21,470 nt of DNA, from NCBI GenBank assembly GCA_012727625.1, contig JAAYGP010000349.1:1-21470 (forward strand), given 5' to 3'. The notes beneath the pieces are model-generated. The model did no database searches and was not told the origin of the DNA. It saw nothing but the letters and a program-made list of their open reading frames with translations. A program made the translations under genes and the position numbers. The stretch is from Clostridiaceae bacterium (GTDB taxonomy: Bacteria; Bacillota; Clostridia; DSM-8532). Below are positions 1 through 7,682 of the stretch, piece by piece (position 1 is the stretch's first letter; the number at the start of each line of letters is the position of its first letter).

Positions 1-1065
1 GAGCCTAAGCTTGCAAAAGCAATAAAGAAAGCTTCTGAAAATATTAAATCATTTCATGAAAAGCAAAAAGAAAAATCCTGGTTCACAGCTGAGGAAAACG
101 GGATTCTGCTCGGTCAAAAGGTGACGCCTCTTGAAAGAGTGGGCATTTATGTTCCCGGAGGCACAGCACCTCTTCCGTCTTCTGTTTTAATGAATGCCGT
201 ACCGGCTAAAATTGCAGGGGTTAAAGAGATTATAATGCTTACGCCTCCAGGAAAGAATGGAAAGCCCAATCCTGTTATACTTGCCTGTGCCAAAATTGCC
301 GGAGTGGACAGGGTGTTCCAGGTTGGAGGCGCGCAGGCCATAGCGGCTATGGCATACGGCACCGGCACAATTCCAAAGGTTGATAAAATCGCAGGACCTG
401 GGAATATCTTTGTGGCAACAGCAAAAAAAATGGTTTATGGTGTATGTGATATTGATATGATTGCAGGCCCCAGTGAAGTGCTTATTATTGCTGACGATTT
501 CGCAAAACCGGAATATGTGGCCGCAGACCTTCTGTCACAGGCAGAGCACGACACGCTTGCTTCCGCCATATTGATTACTACAAGTCAGAATATGATTAAA
601 ATGGTTTCGGAAGAAATAGAAAAGCAGACAGTAAAACTGCCAAGGAAAGAAATTATACGTAAGTCCTTGGCAAACAACGGTGCCATGGTTTTGGTAAAAT
701 CCATCGATGAAGCTGTTGATCTTGCCAATGAAATTGCCCCTGAACATCTGGAATTATGTGTCAGGGATCCTTTCTCTCTTATAGGGGCCATTAAAAACGC
801 CGGCGCGATTTTCCTGGGCGAATATTCACCTGAGCCCCTGGGAGATTATATGGCAGGACCTAATCATGTGCTTCCCACAAATGGCACCGCAAGGTTCTAC
901 TCTCCCTTGTCGGTTGGTGATTTTGTGAAAAGGTCAAGTATAATATCATATTCCAGGGAAGCTCTTTTGAATGTCTGGCAGGACATAGCTGAATTTGCTG
1001 AGGCTGAAAGCCTTTCTGCCCATGCAAATTCGGTACGCATACGTTTTCAGGAGGGCAAAAAATGA
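1..1065 (+). CDS. hisD: Histidinol dehydrogenase, 5'-truncated by window edge
   Basis: HisD oxidises L-histidinol to L-histidine in two NAD-dependent steps, the last two reactions of histidine synthesis, in the cytoplasm. The reading frame is open from base 1, so the first 70-80 residues of the usual ~430 are outside the window; the GTG at 121 is internal and not the start. Family motifs seen are YVPGGTAPLPSSVLMNA, GGAQAIAAMAYGT, DKIAGPGNIFVATAK, GPSEVLIIAD, LSQAEHD, the APEHLEL segment carrying the catalytic Glu-His pair, and GPNHVLPTNGTARFYSPL near the C-terminus. The stop overlaps the hisC start (ATGA at 1062-1065), which indicates one operon and translational coupling. Nothing in the visible part looks damaged. 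Confidence 0.97.
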   Translation, partial: EPKLAKAIKKASENIKSFHEKQKEKSWFTAEENGILLGQKVTPLERVGIYVPGGTAPLPSSVLMNAVPAKIAGVKEIIMLTPPGKNGKPNPVILACAKIAGVDRVFQVGGAQAIAAMAYGTGTIPKVDKIAGPGNIFVATAKKMVYGVCDIDMIAGPSEVLIIADDFAKPEYVAADLLSQAEHDTLASAILITTSQNMIKMVSEEIEKQTVKLPRKEIIRKSLANNGAMVLVKSIDEAVDLANEIAPEHLELCVRDPFSLIGAIKNAGAIFLGEYSPEPLGDYMAGPNHVLPTNGTARFYSPLSVGDFVKRSSIISYSREALLNVWQDIAEFAEAESLSAHANSVRIRFQEGKK

Positions 1066-2120
1066 GCAGATTCTGGAGTAAAACCACGAAGTGCATTACA
1101 CCTTATGTTCCCGGTGAGCAGCCGCGGGATAAAAAATATATAAAGCTTAATACCAATGAAAACCCGTACCCTCCGTCAACAAGGGTATATGATGCTATAA
1201 GGGATGCCAATAACAGCAGTATAAGGTTATATCCGGATCCTGACGCCACAGAGTTAAAATCAGCTCTTTCGGCTTATTATAAGGTTGGGGCGGATGAGGT
1301 TTTTGTAGGGAACGGCTCCGATGAGGTGCTTGCTTTTTGTTTCCCTGCGTTTTTTAACAGGGAAGATGCAATTTGTTTCCTTGACATAACCTATAGTTTC
1401 TATCCCGTGTATGCGGAGTTTTTCGGTGTGGACTATAAAACAGTAAGTTTAAGAAGTGATTTTACCGTGCCTCTTGATGATTTTCCGGAATGCACCCGGG
1501 GAATATTTCTGGCAAATCCAAACGCTCCCACAGGAATAGCTTTGGACGTTACAGAAATTGAAGCCCTGGTTGAAAGGCTACCAAACACCTTGATTATTGT
1601 TGATGAAGCCTATGTTGATTTCGGTGCCCGTTCAATGGTGGAAATAACTAAAAAACACGACAATCTGCTGGTGGTGCAGACCTTTTCAAAATCACGGCAG
1701 ATGGCTGGGCTAAGGGTTGGATATGCCATAGGCAACACCGGCCTTATTGAGGGGCTTAAAAGAATTAAAAATTCATTCAACTCATACACGCTGGACAGGA
1801 TAGCGCAAAAAGCCGCGGTTGCGGCATTGGAAGATGATCAATATTTTATCAGGACCTGCGAAAAAATAATCAAAACACGGGAAGACGCAGCGAAAAAGCT
1901 TATGGAGCTTGGCTTTAAAGTGCTTCCATCAAAGGCTAATTTTCTTTTTATATCCCATGACAAGTTTTCAGGAAAAGAGATTTTTTCCGGATTAAAGCGG
2001 GAAGGAATCCTGGTAAGGCATTTTCCGAGGCCACGGATCGATAACTGGCTCAGAATAACAATCGGAACAGACGAAGAAATGAATATTCTGATTGAAAAAC
2101 TTAAGGATCTGATGTTATAA
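1062..2120 (+). CDS. hisC: Histidinol-phosphate aminotransferase
   Basis: HisC is a PLP-dependent class I/II aminotransferase that converts imidazole-acetol phosphate and glutamate to histidinol phosphate. The 352 residues match the family's usual length. Motifs are LNTNENPYPPS near the N-terminus, NPNAPTG, the VDEAYVDF segment that contacts PLP, and TFSKSRQMAGLRVGY, in which Lys210 is the predicted Schiff-base lysine. The C-terminal RHFPRPRIDNWLRITIGT carries the phosphate-binding arginines. The start overlaps the hisD stop by 4 bases. A gap of 130 bases separates it from hisB. Related aromatic aminotransferases exist, but position between hisD and hisB settles the call. Confidence 0.97.
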   Translation: MSRFWSKTTKCITPYVPGEQPRDKKYIKLNTNENPYPPSTRVYDAIRDANNSSIRLYPDPDATELKSALSAYYKVGADEVFVGNGSDEVLAFCFPAFFNREDAICFLDITYSFYPVYAEFFGVDYKTVSLRSDFTVPLDDFPECTRGIFLANPNAPTGIALDVTEIEALVERLPNTLIIVDEAYVDFGARSMVEITKKHDNLLVVQTFSKSRQMAGLRVGYAIGNTGLIEGLKRIKNSFNSYTLDRIAQKAAVAALEDDQYFIRTCEKIIKTREDAAKKLMELGFKVLPSKANFLFISHDKFSGKEIFSGLKREGILVRHFPRPRIDNWLRITIGTDEEMNILIEKLKDLML

Positions 2121-2250
2121 TGCGGTTGTTAACAGCTGATATATATGTGCTTTTGTATAGCGGTGCTATAACCGGCTCAGGTCCGGGTTTGAACGAAGCG
2201 CAGCTATGCCCATATTTAGAATAAATTGCGTAAGGGATGGTGTAAATACT

Positions 2251-2838
2251 ATGAACAGGGTAGCAGAAATATCAAGGAAAACGTATGAAACCGATATTAG
2301 TATAAAGCTTAATCTGGATGGGACCGGAAGATCAAAGATCGATACCGGAATTGGGTTTTTCGATCACATGCTGACTTTGTTTTCAAAGCATGGACTTATG
2401 GATGTGGATGTTTTCTGCAGAGGTGACCTTGAAACGGATTCCCATCATACCGTTGAGGATGTGGGAATTGTGCTGGGACAGGCTATATCAGAAGCGTTGG
2501 GTGATAAAGCATCCATATCACGATACGGAGCGGCTTTGGTTCCAATGGACGAATCCCTGGCCAGGGTGGTTGCGGATCTGTCCTCAAGGCCTTTTCTTTA
2601 TTATAATGTGCCTTTTACATGCCAAAGCTTAGGAGATATGGCGGCTGAAATGGTGGAGGAGTTTTTCCGTGCTGTCTCAAATAATGCCGGAATTACTCTG
2701 CATATTGAGCTTTTGCACGGGACAAACAATCACCATATGGCGGAAACGGTTTTTAAAGCCTTTGGCCGTGCTTTAAGACAGGCTGTTACCAAGGATGAAA
2801 GAATTAAAGGTTTAATGTCAACAAAAGGTATTCTGTAA
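2251..2838 (+). CDS. hisB: Imidazoleglycerol-phosphate dehydratase
   Basis: HisB dehydrates imidazole glycerol phosphate to imidazole-acetol phosphate and is a manganese enzyme. This is the monofunctional form of 195 residues, without the phosphatase domain found in E. coli. Duplicated metal-binding segments are visible: FFDHML and DSHHTVEDVG in the first half, LHGTNNHHMAET in the second. An in-frame ATG at 2206 would add 15 residues, but no ribosome binding site precedes it. ATG 2251 is preceded by a purine-rich AAGGGATGG and gives the typical N-terminus MNRVAEISRKT, so 2251 is preferred. Downstream come 260 bases holding a hairpin repeat and then purC, rather than hisH. Confidence 0.96.
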   Translation: MNRVAEISRKTYETDISIKLNLDGTGRSKIDTGIGFFDHMLTLFSKHGLMDVDVFCRGDLETDSHHTVEDVGIVLGQAISEALGDKASISRYGAALVPMDESLARVVADLSSRPFLYYNVPFTCQSLGDMAAEMVEEFFRAVSNNAGITLHIELLHGTNNHHMAETVFKAFGRALRQAVTKDERIKGLMSTKGIL

Positions 2839-2864
2839 AAACTCCGAATACACATATTTCCCTG

Positions 2865-2916
2865 CAAAATCCCTGTTCACGGCAGTGAAAGCACAGGTAG
2901 CTAATCAATACACAGG
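2865..2916 (+). repeat. Hairpin-forming repeat, copy A (between hisB and purC)
   Basis: This stretch is an imperfect copy of 4053-4110. The shared core is CAAA-n-T-n-CCTG, then TTCA-nn-GCAGTGAAAG-nn-CAGGT. It folds as CCTG 2872-2875 with CAGG 2894-2897 and TTCAC 2876-2880 with GTGAA 2885-2889, with a GGCA loop and a four-base AGCA bulge on the 3' side. The other copy keeps the same stem although its sequence differs. I do not recognise it as a known riboswitch or insertion element. Confidence 0.6.
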
Positions 2917-3098
2917 CTTAACTTATAATTTGAATGGAATTTTTGTAACGCAATTCGGGTATATAAATTGCATTCGCATAATTCAGCCATGAGGGTCCAA
3001 AGATAAACGAAGGGGATGAAACGCTTTCCGAAAGAACGCGTTTTAAAGAAGACGTTATAAAAATGTTCAATTAAACCTTGATGAGAGGAATGAATTAT

Positions 3099-3992
3099 AT
3101 GCTGTTAAAAGATACGGATTTTATTAAATTACCCCTGTTTGCAAAAGGCAAGGTAAGGGATGTGTATCAAGTGGGGGAAGACATGCTGCTTATGATTGCA
3201 ACAGACAGGATCTCCGCTTTTGATGTTGTATTTGACGATCTTGTTCCGGACAAGGGTAAGATATTGAATTCCATATCGGAATTCTGGTTTTCATACACAA
3301 AGGACATTATAAGAAATCACCTTGTAACCACGGATGTGTCGGAATATCCAATGGGCCTTAATAAGTATAAAAATGAACTTCAGGGAAGATCAATGCTGGT
3401 AAGAAAAGTAAGAATGGAGGAAGTCGAATGCATAGTCAGGGGTTATCTTGAAGGCTCCGGGCTTAAGGATTATAAGGCAGCGGGAAGTATTTGCGGGATT
3501 AAGCTTCCAAAGGGCTTAAAACAGGCTGGTAAGCTGCCGGAACCAATATTCACTCCATCCACAAAGGCGCAGGAAGGACATGATGTTAATATAAGCTTTG
3601 AAGAACTTGTAAACCTTATTGGCAGCGACAGGGCATCCCTGCTGAGGGAAAAATCTCTTGCCCTTTATAATGCTGCAAGTAAATATGCGGAAAGCAAAGG
3701 CATTATATTAGCGGACACAAAATTTGAATTCGGTTATATGGATGGCGAACTGGTCGTGGCTGATGAGATCTTCACACCGGACTCCTCAAGGTTCTGGCAG
3801 ATGGATGACTATGAGCCCGGACGCGCGCAAAAAAGCTTTGATAAACAATTTCTAAGGGAGTATCTTGAAAGCATTGACTGGGATAAGAAACCACCCGCGC
3901 CAAGGCTTCCGAAAGAGATCATTGAAAAAACCAGGGCAAAATATATAGAAGCATACGAACGTATTACCGGCAAAAGCTTTGAAAGCGTATAA
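3099..3992 (+). CDS. purC: Phosphoribosylaminoimidazole-succinocarboxamide synthase (SAICAR synthetase)
   Basis: PurC joins CAIR and aspartate using ATP to make SAICAR in purine synthesis. The 297-residue protein is the longer form of the family (E. coli PurC is ~237). Motifs are GKVRDVY and DRISAFDVVF near the N-terminus, VECIVRGYLEGSG, FTPSTKAQEGHDVNISF, DTKFEFG and DEIFTPDSSRFW. Several in-frame starts lie upstream (TTG 3078, ATG 3081, ATG 3090), but AGAGGA at 3084-3089 sits nine bases before ATG 3099, which also gives the expected short N-terminus. It occupies the position of hisH between hisB and hisA and is flanked by two copies of a hairpin repeat. The two pathways meet at AICAR, which histidine synthesis releases and purine synthesis also makes. 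Confidence 0.96.
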   Translation: MLLKDTDFIKLPLFAKGKVRDVYQVGEDMLLMIATDRISAFDVVFDDLVPDKGKILNSISEFWFSYTKDIIRNHLVTTDVSEYPMGLNKYKNELQGRSMLVRKVRMEEVECIVRGYLEGSGLKDYKAAGSICGIKLPKGLKQAGKLPEPIFTPSTKAQEGHDVNISFEELVNLIGSDRASLLREKSLALYNAASKYAESKGIILADTKFEFGYMDGELVVADEIFTPDSSRFWQMDDYEPGRAQKSFDKQFLREYLESIDWDKKPPAPRLPKEIIEKTRAKYIEAYERITGKSFESV

Positions 3993-4042
3993 ATGTTATG
4001 ACATATAATTTTTTATGATTTCATCATTATTAAATCCGGAAG

Positions 4043-4110
4043 ACCCCCACTTCAAACTGCCTGATTCATTGCAGTGAAAGTGCAGGTGGGGGTGAATGAT
4101 GATACAAAGG
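4043..4110 (+). repeat. Hairpin-forming repeat, copy B (between purC and hisA)
   Basis: This is the second copy of the element at 2865-2916. Inner stems are CCTG 4060-4063 with CAGG 4083-4086 and TTCAT 4065-4069 with GTGAA 4074-4078 (one U-G pair replacing the C-G of copy A), around a TGCA loop with an AGTG bulge. Copy B has in addition an eight-base outer stem, ACCCCCAC 4043-4050 with GTGGGGGT 4086-4093, sharing one G with the inner stem. Similarity to copy A continues to about 4110 (AAT...ATACAnAGG). There is no following U-run, so it is not an ordinary intrinsic terminator. Confidence 0.6.
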
Positions 4111-4223
4111 TATGTGACGATTTTTCTGATATTTCAAAGTGCAGGATGTTAAAATCAGGTTTCATCGGAAAAGAAGCGGTGAAACAGATACTATTACATG
4201 AAAAAGTCAAGTTAAGGTGGTAA
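4092..4223 (+). CDS. Possible small ORF or gene remnant ahead of hisA
   Basis: A GTG-started frame of 43 codons runs from the edge of repeat copy B to just before hisA. Its stop directly follows AAGGTGG, the hisA ribosome binding site. It ends in the basic stretch HEKVKLRW. No well-spaced ribosome binding site of its own is visible, because the G-rich stretch before it overlaps the GTG, and no family is recognised. It could be a coupled leader, a decayed gene, or a chance frame in a 237-base gap. Confidence that it is a real gene is low. Confidence 0.15.
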   Translation: MNDDTKVCDDFSDISKCRMLKSGFIGKEAVKQILLHEKVKLRW

Positions 4224-4229
4224 TTAATA

Positions 4230-4943
4230 ATGATAATATATCCGGCAATAGATATATTGAAAGGCCGTTGTGTAAGGCTTTTGCAGGGTCGGTTTGACAG
4301 TGGTACCGTCTATGGGGACAATCCGGTGGAAATGGCCTGTAAATGGGCCTCAATGGGGGCAAAGTGGCTTCATGTTGTTGATCTGGATGGCGCTAAGGAT
4401 GGTGTTTCAGACAACAGGAAGATTATTTATGAAATCGCGGAAAAAACAAGGGTTCCTGTTCAAATGGGTGGCGGTATCAGAACAATGGAGGATATTTCAA
4501 ACGCGCTTGTATCAGGCATAGAGCGGGTTATTCTGGGAACTTCCGCCGTTAAGAATCCCACTCTTGTAAAAGACGCCATAAGAAAGTATCCGGGCAGGAT
4601 TGCCATAGGGATTGACGCGACAAATGGCAGGGTCGCCATAGAAGGCTGGGAAAAAGTAAGTGACTTCACAGCCGTTGAATTTGCCAAAAGAATGGAACAG
4701 CTTGGCTGCAGGATTATTATATATACCGACATTGCCACGGACGGAACTCTTAAAGGGCCTAATCTTAAAGCAATGGAGGAAATGATAAAAAGTGTGTCCA
4801 TGGATGTTATTGCATCCGGCGGAGTATCATCCATCGAGGATCTATTGAGTCTCAGGAATATAGGCGCTGCCGGAGCTATCACAGGAAAAGCGATTTATAC
4901 AGGCGCTTTTGATTTGAAGGAAGCTATTTCAAAACTTTCCTGA
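4230..4943 (+). CDS. hisA: Phosphoribosylformimino-5-aminoimidazole carboxamide ribotide isomerase (ProFAR isomerase)
   Basis: HisA is a (beta-alpha)8 barrel that performs the Amadori rearrangement of ProFAR to PRFAR. The 237 residues are the normal length. Asp8 in YPAIDI and Asp129 in GIDATNGRVAIEGW are the predicted catalytic acid and base. MGGGIR, YTDIATDGTLKGPN and ASGGVSS are the phosphate-binding loops. AAGGTGG lies nine bases before the ATG. HisF is a close relative, but HisF typically starts with a lysine- and arginine-rich first strand and has different catalytic segments, so HisA is preferred. Neither hisF nor hisI/E follows; the next 376 bases carry no intact gene. Confidence 0.96.
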   Translation: MIIYPAIDILKGRCVRLLQGRFDSGTVYGDNPVEMACKWASMGAKWLHVVDLDGAKDGVSDNRKIIYEIAEKTRVPVQMGGGIRTMEDISNALVSGIERVILGTSAVKNPTLVKDAIRKYPGRIAIGIDATNGRVAIEGWEKVSDFTAVEFAKRMEQLGCRIIIYTDIATDGTLKGPNLKAMEEMIKSVSMDVIASGGVSSIEDLLSLRNIGAAGAITGKAIYTGAFDLKEAISKLS

Positions 4944-5115
4944 TATTTATATTGATTTATTGCATAATAAGAATGTCCGGATGAGGAATTTTTACTTGCA
5001 AAAACATATTTATTTATTAATAAAATAAGCTTTTGCTCGGGATCTTCAGCAAAAATTCGTCGGTTTTAAACATAGTTCAGTTTTTATGTTTATTAGTTTT
5101 TTGGAGTTGCAAATT

Positions 5116-5148
5116 ACGCCATGCACCACGAAAATGGCTGCATGGCGT
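5116..5148 (+). terminator. Strong hairpin, possible terminator of the his cluster
   Basis: This is a 10-bp perfect stem (5116-5125 with 5139-5148) around a 13-base loop, followed by only TT and then CGATAA. The stem is GC-rich compared with its surroundings and lies between converging genes. That position suits a terminator, but the short T-run makes the assignment uncertain. It directly abuts the toxin remnant. Confidence 0.35.
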
Positions 5149-5238
5149 TTCGATAATTCGTCTTAAAAGTTTCTAATCCTGCGTCTTACGGTAAATATAA
5201 TATTCCCGTGCTTCATCTGTCCAAGCCTTTTGTATAAT
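5149..5238 (-). pseudogene. Remnant of a YoeB/Txe-family toxin gene
   Basis: Read leftward from 5238, the frame gives I-I-Q followed by KAWTDEAREYYIYRKTQD, a TAG stop at 5175-5173, then KLLRRIIE. This follows the N-terminus of YoeB (E. coli: LIWSEESWDDYLYWQETDK then RIVKKINE) through the stop in a single frame. Two positions that are Trp in YoeB are Arg here, and an ATA stands where an ATG start would be expected. After 5149 the similarity ends at the hairpin. No antitoxin (YefM) fits into the space before the synthetase gene. YoeB is a ribosome-dependent mRNA endonuclease; this copy cannot be functional. The match is from memory and short, so it is tentative. Confidence 0.42.
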
Positions 5239-5319
5239 TTATCTTCTGAGAGAACATCAGCTGTTGTCTGACCTTGAGTCAAGCATACTCAGTTGAACAA
5301 TTAAGCCGGTTTTTTTCTT

Positions 5320-6990
5320 TTAGCTGTTGCCAGTAACGCTTTTATCCTTATCCCTGATTTCAACCCTTCTTATTTTACCGCTTATGGTCTTTGGTAATTC
5401 CGTAACAAATTCAATAACCCTCGGGTATTTATAAGGCGCTGTCACACGCTTAACATGATCCTGCAATATCTTAACCAATTCATCTGAAGGCGTATAGCCT
5501 TTTGTTAGCACGACAGTAGCCTTGACAATCTGACCCCGTATTTCATCAGGGACAGCAGTAATCGCACATTCCAGAACCGCCGGATGTTCCAGCAAAGCAC
5601 TTTCAACCTCGAATGGGCCTATGCGGTAACCGGAGCTTTTTATAACATCATCTGCCCGTCCGACAAACCAGAAATAACCGTCCTCATCCTGCCAGGCCAT
5701 GTCTCCGGTGTAGTAGATATCGTCGTGCCAAACCGATTTGGTAAGCTGTTCATCACGGTAATAACCGTCAAAAAGACCAAGTGGTTTTGTTTTATCCGTT
5801 CTTATTACAATCTGTCCTTCCTCACCGGGATCACAGATATTTCCGTCCGCGTCAATCAACACAATATCATAACCGGCCACAGGTCTGCCCATTGAACCCG
5901 GTTTAGGCTTCATCCATGGCAGGGTGGCAATTGCCACTGTCATTTCAGTCTGGCCATAACCTTCCATAAGCGTAATTCCCGTAGCATCATAGAATTGCTT
6001 GTAAACTTCCGGATTTAAAGGCTCGCCTGCCACAACACAATATTCCAGGCTGCTTAAATCAAATTCCTTAAGGTTGGTTTTTATAAAAAACCTGTATATG
6101 GTTGGTGGCGCACAGAATGTTGTTATTTTATATTTTTCTATTTTTCGCAGTAGATCAACAGGCTGGAATTTATGGTTGTAATCATAAGCAAAAACAGCAC
6201 TTCCACAGATCCACTGGCCGTAAAGCTTGCCCCAGACAGCCTTTGCCCATCCGGTGTCGGCAACGGTAAAATGCAAGCCATTATTCCGTACGTTTTGCCA
6301 ATATTTCGCTGTTACTATGTGTCCTAAGGGATAAGCGAAATTATGCTGCACCATTTTTGGCATTCCTGTGGTTCCTGAAGTAAAATATATCAGCATTCTG
6401 TCTGTAATTTCAGTACCGGCATCACCTGTCGGGCGGTCAAATTCTTCTGAAAAGCTTTCATATTCACCGTAGAATGTGTGCCATCCGTCGCGTTTTCCCA
6501 TAAGGACGATTTTTGTCTTTAATGTGGGTGATTCCGGTGCTGCTTCGTCCACGCTGTTTAAAACCGTTTCGTCATCGACAGCGACAACCATTTTTATACT
6601 TGCGGCATTATTCCTGTAAACAATATCTTTTTTAGTCAGAAGATGTGTTGCCGGAATGCCTACAGCGCCAAGTTTGTGTAATGCCAGAAGACAAAACCAG
6701 AATTCATACCGTCTTTTCAGTATGAGCATAACGCAATCGCCTTTGCCTATGCCAAGAGATTTAAAGTAATTAGCTGTTTTGTTGCTGTTTCGCTTTATAT
6801 CAGCGAAGGTAAAAACAGCCTCTTCTTCATCGTCGCACCAAACCAAGGCCTTTTTATCAGGTTCTGTTTCAGCGTATTTGTCGGCGACATCAAAAGCAAA
6901 GTTAAAATTCTCAGGTACATTTACTGAATAATTATTAACAAAATCTTCATAGGATGTAAATTCAGTTCTTTTTAAAAAATGTTCCAACAT
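5320..6990 (-). CDS. AMP-forming acyl-CoA synthetase (acetyl-/medium-chain type)
   Basis: This is a member of the ANL adenylate-forming superfamily that activates a carboxylic acid with ATP to an acyl-AMP and transfers it to CoA. Motifs in order are the phosphate-binding loop YFTSGTTGMPK, the GYGQTEMT motif, YYTGDMAWQDEDGYFWFVGRADDVIKSSGYRIGP with the hinge Asp, and near the C-terminus PKTISGKIRR with the catalytic lysine. At 556 residues it is full length. ATG 6990 is chosen over an in-frame TTG at 6996 because GGGGAGA lies eight bases before the ATG. It is 33 bases downstream of an XRE-cupin regulator on the same strand, so the two probably form an operon. The substrate cannot be read from sequence; it resembles the medium-chain acyl-CoA synthetase group more than classical Acs. 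Confidence 0.9.
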   Translation of the reverse strand: MLEHFLKRTEFTSYEDFVNNYSVNVPENFNFAFDVADKYAETEPDKKALVWCDDEEEAVFTFADIKRNSNKTANYFKSLGIGKGDCVMLILKRRYEFWFCLLALHKLGAVGIPATHLLTKKDIVYRNNAASIKMVVAVDDETVLNSVDEAAPESPTLKTKIVLMGKRDGWHTFYGEYESFSEEFDRPTGDAGTEITDRMLIYFTSGTTGMPKMVQHNFAYPLGHIVTAKYWQNVRNNGLHFTVADTGWAKAVWGKLYGQWICGSAVFAYDYNHKFQPVDLLRKIEKYKITTFCAPPTIYRFFIKTNLKEFDLSSLEYCVVAGEPLNPEVYKQFYDATGITLMEGYGQTEMTVAIATLPWMKPKPGSMGRPVAGYDIVLIDADGNICDPGEEGQIVIRTDKTKPLGLFDGYYRDEQLTKSVWHDDIYYTGDMAWQDEDGYFWFVGRADDVIKSSGYRIGPFEVESALLEHPAVLECAITAVPDEIRGQIVKATVVLTKGYTPSDELVKILQDHVKRVTAPYKYPRVIEFVTELPKTISGKIRRVEIRDKDKSVTGNS

Positions 6991-7023
6991 AAACAAAATC
7001 TCCCCTAAAATATTAAGTCTTCT

Positions 7024-7575
7024 TTAAAATATTATTGCAAGGAACTGCGCCTTTTCATTATCCAAAGCTTTCATGCCATGAGGCAATGTCGCATCGAAGT
7101 ACAATGAATCTCCCTTGTTTAAAATCAATTCCTTTCCATCAATAACAATCATAAGACTGCCCTCAAGCACATAGTTGAATTCCTGCCCGGGATGAGTATT
7201 CATTGATACCGTGGAATTATTTCCCGGGAGCACTGTCACAAGAAACGGTTCTGCCTTTTTGTTAATGAAATTATAGGCCAGACTGTGGTATTGATAAGGT
7301 GCCCGCCTTTCAACCCTTATGCCTTTACCGTTTCTCACAAGCGCATAACGTTGCAGTTTGGGTGATTTTCCTGTAAGAAGCTCGGTAAGATCAACGTTAA
7401 ACCTGTCGGCAAACTCATTGAGAAACCCGATGGGAATATCATGTTCTCCGCTTTCATACCCTTTATAATCATCCAAAGGTATATTCAGCATTGAAGATGT
7501 CTCTTCCATTGAATAGCCCGCAATCTCACGAAGCTCTCTCATTCGTTGAGCAATCATTCTTATCTGATCAGACAT
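7024..7575 (-). CDS. XRE-family transcriptional regulator with C-terminal cupin domain
   Basis: The 183-residue protein has an N-terminal helix-turn-helix (about residues 5-65, RMRELREIAGYSMEETSSML...YESGEHDIP) and a C-terminal cupin-2 domain (about residues 110-180) with HPGQEFNYVLEGSLMI and GDSLYFDATLPHG. Proteins of this kind, like PuuR, bind DNA as dimers and sense a small ligand in the cupin barrel. A TTG at 7593 would extend it, but AAAGAGGTG lies inside that extension and is correctly spaced for ATG 7575. It heads a two-gene leftward operon with the acyl-CoA synthetase and probably controls it. An 11-bp inverted repeat at 7683-7714, about 110 bases upstream, could be its operator. The ligand is unknown. 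Confidence 0.88.
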   Translation of the reverse strand: MSDQIRMIAQRMRELREIAGYSMEETSSMLNIPLDDYKGYESGEHDIPIGFLNEFADRFNVDLTELLTGKSPKLQRYALVRNGKGIRVERRAPYQYHSLAYNFINKKAEPFLVTVLPGNNSTVSMNTHPGQEFNYVLEGSLMIVIDGKELILNKGDSLYFDATLPHGMKALDNEKAQFLAIIF

Positions 7576-7682
7576 AAAAAACACCTCTTTCAAAATTTAT
7601 TGCCTGTTATCGCACCTATGGTTATTTATTTATACATAATTTAACAATGTGACTATTTCCCGGCATTTCTTAAGGCGATTTA

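Larger units (their letters stand above)
4944..5319. other. Convergent intergenic region between hisA and the acyl-CoA synthetase gene
   Basis: These 376 bases lie between two converging genes. Visible are an AT-rich near-palindrome around 5010-5028, a hairpin TTTTGCT 5031-5037 with AGCAAAA 5048-5054, and a 10-bp perfect stem ACGCCATGCA 5116-5125 with TGCATGGCGT 5139-5148. None is followed by a good U-run, so the terminator for hisA is uncertain; the 5116-5148 hairpin is the best candidate. The right half contains a leftward remnant resembling a YoeB toxin, listed separately. Confidence 0.6.

Noticed and set aside
2206..2250. N-terminal extension of hisB from ATG 2206
   Set aside because: No ribosome binding site precedes it, the extra residues do not resemble HisB, and ATG 2251 gives the typical N-terminus.
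2880..2935. GCACAGG segment resembling part of a c-di-GMP riboswitch
   Set aside because: The remaining conserved parts of that riboswitch (second stem, tetraloop receptor, closing stem) are not present.
2990..3075. Short open frame upstream of purC ending in RFKEDVIKMFN
   Set aside because: It has no start codon with a ribosome binding site and no recognised family; about 27 codons is not beyond chance.
4460..4882. 140-codon open frame on the minus strand inside hisA
   Set aside because: It lies wholly within hisA, whose protein is clearly conserved; it has no ribosome binding site or recognisable motif.
5160..5290. Leftward frame giving EDKLYKRLGQMKHGNIIF, overlapping the YoeB remnant
   Set aside because: It is a short frame in a different phase with no start signal; the YoeB-like reading explains the region better.
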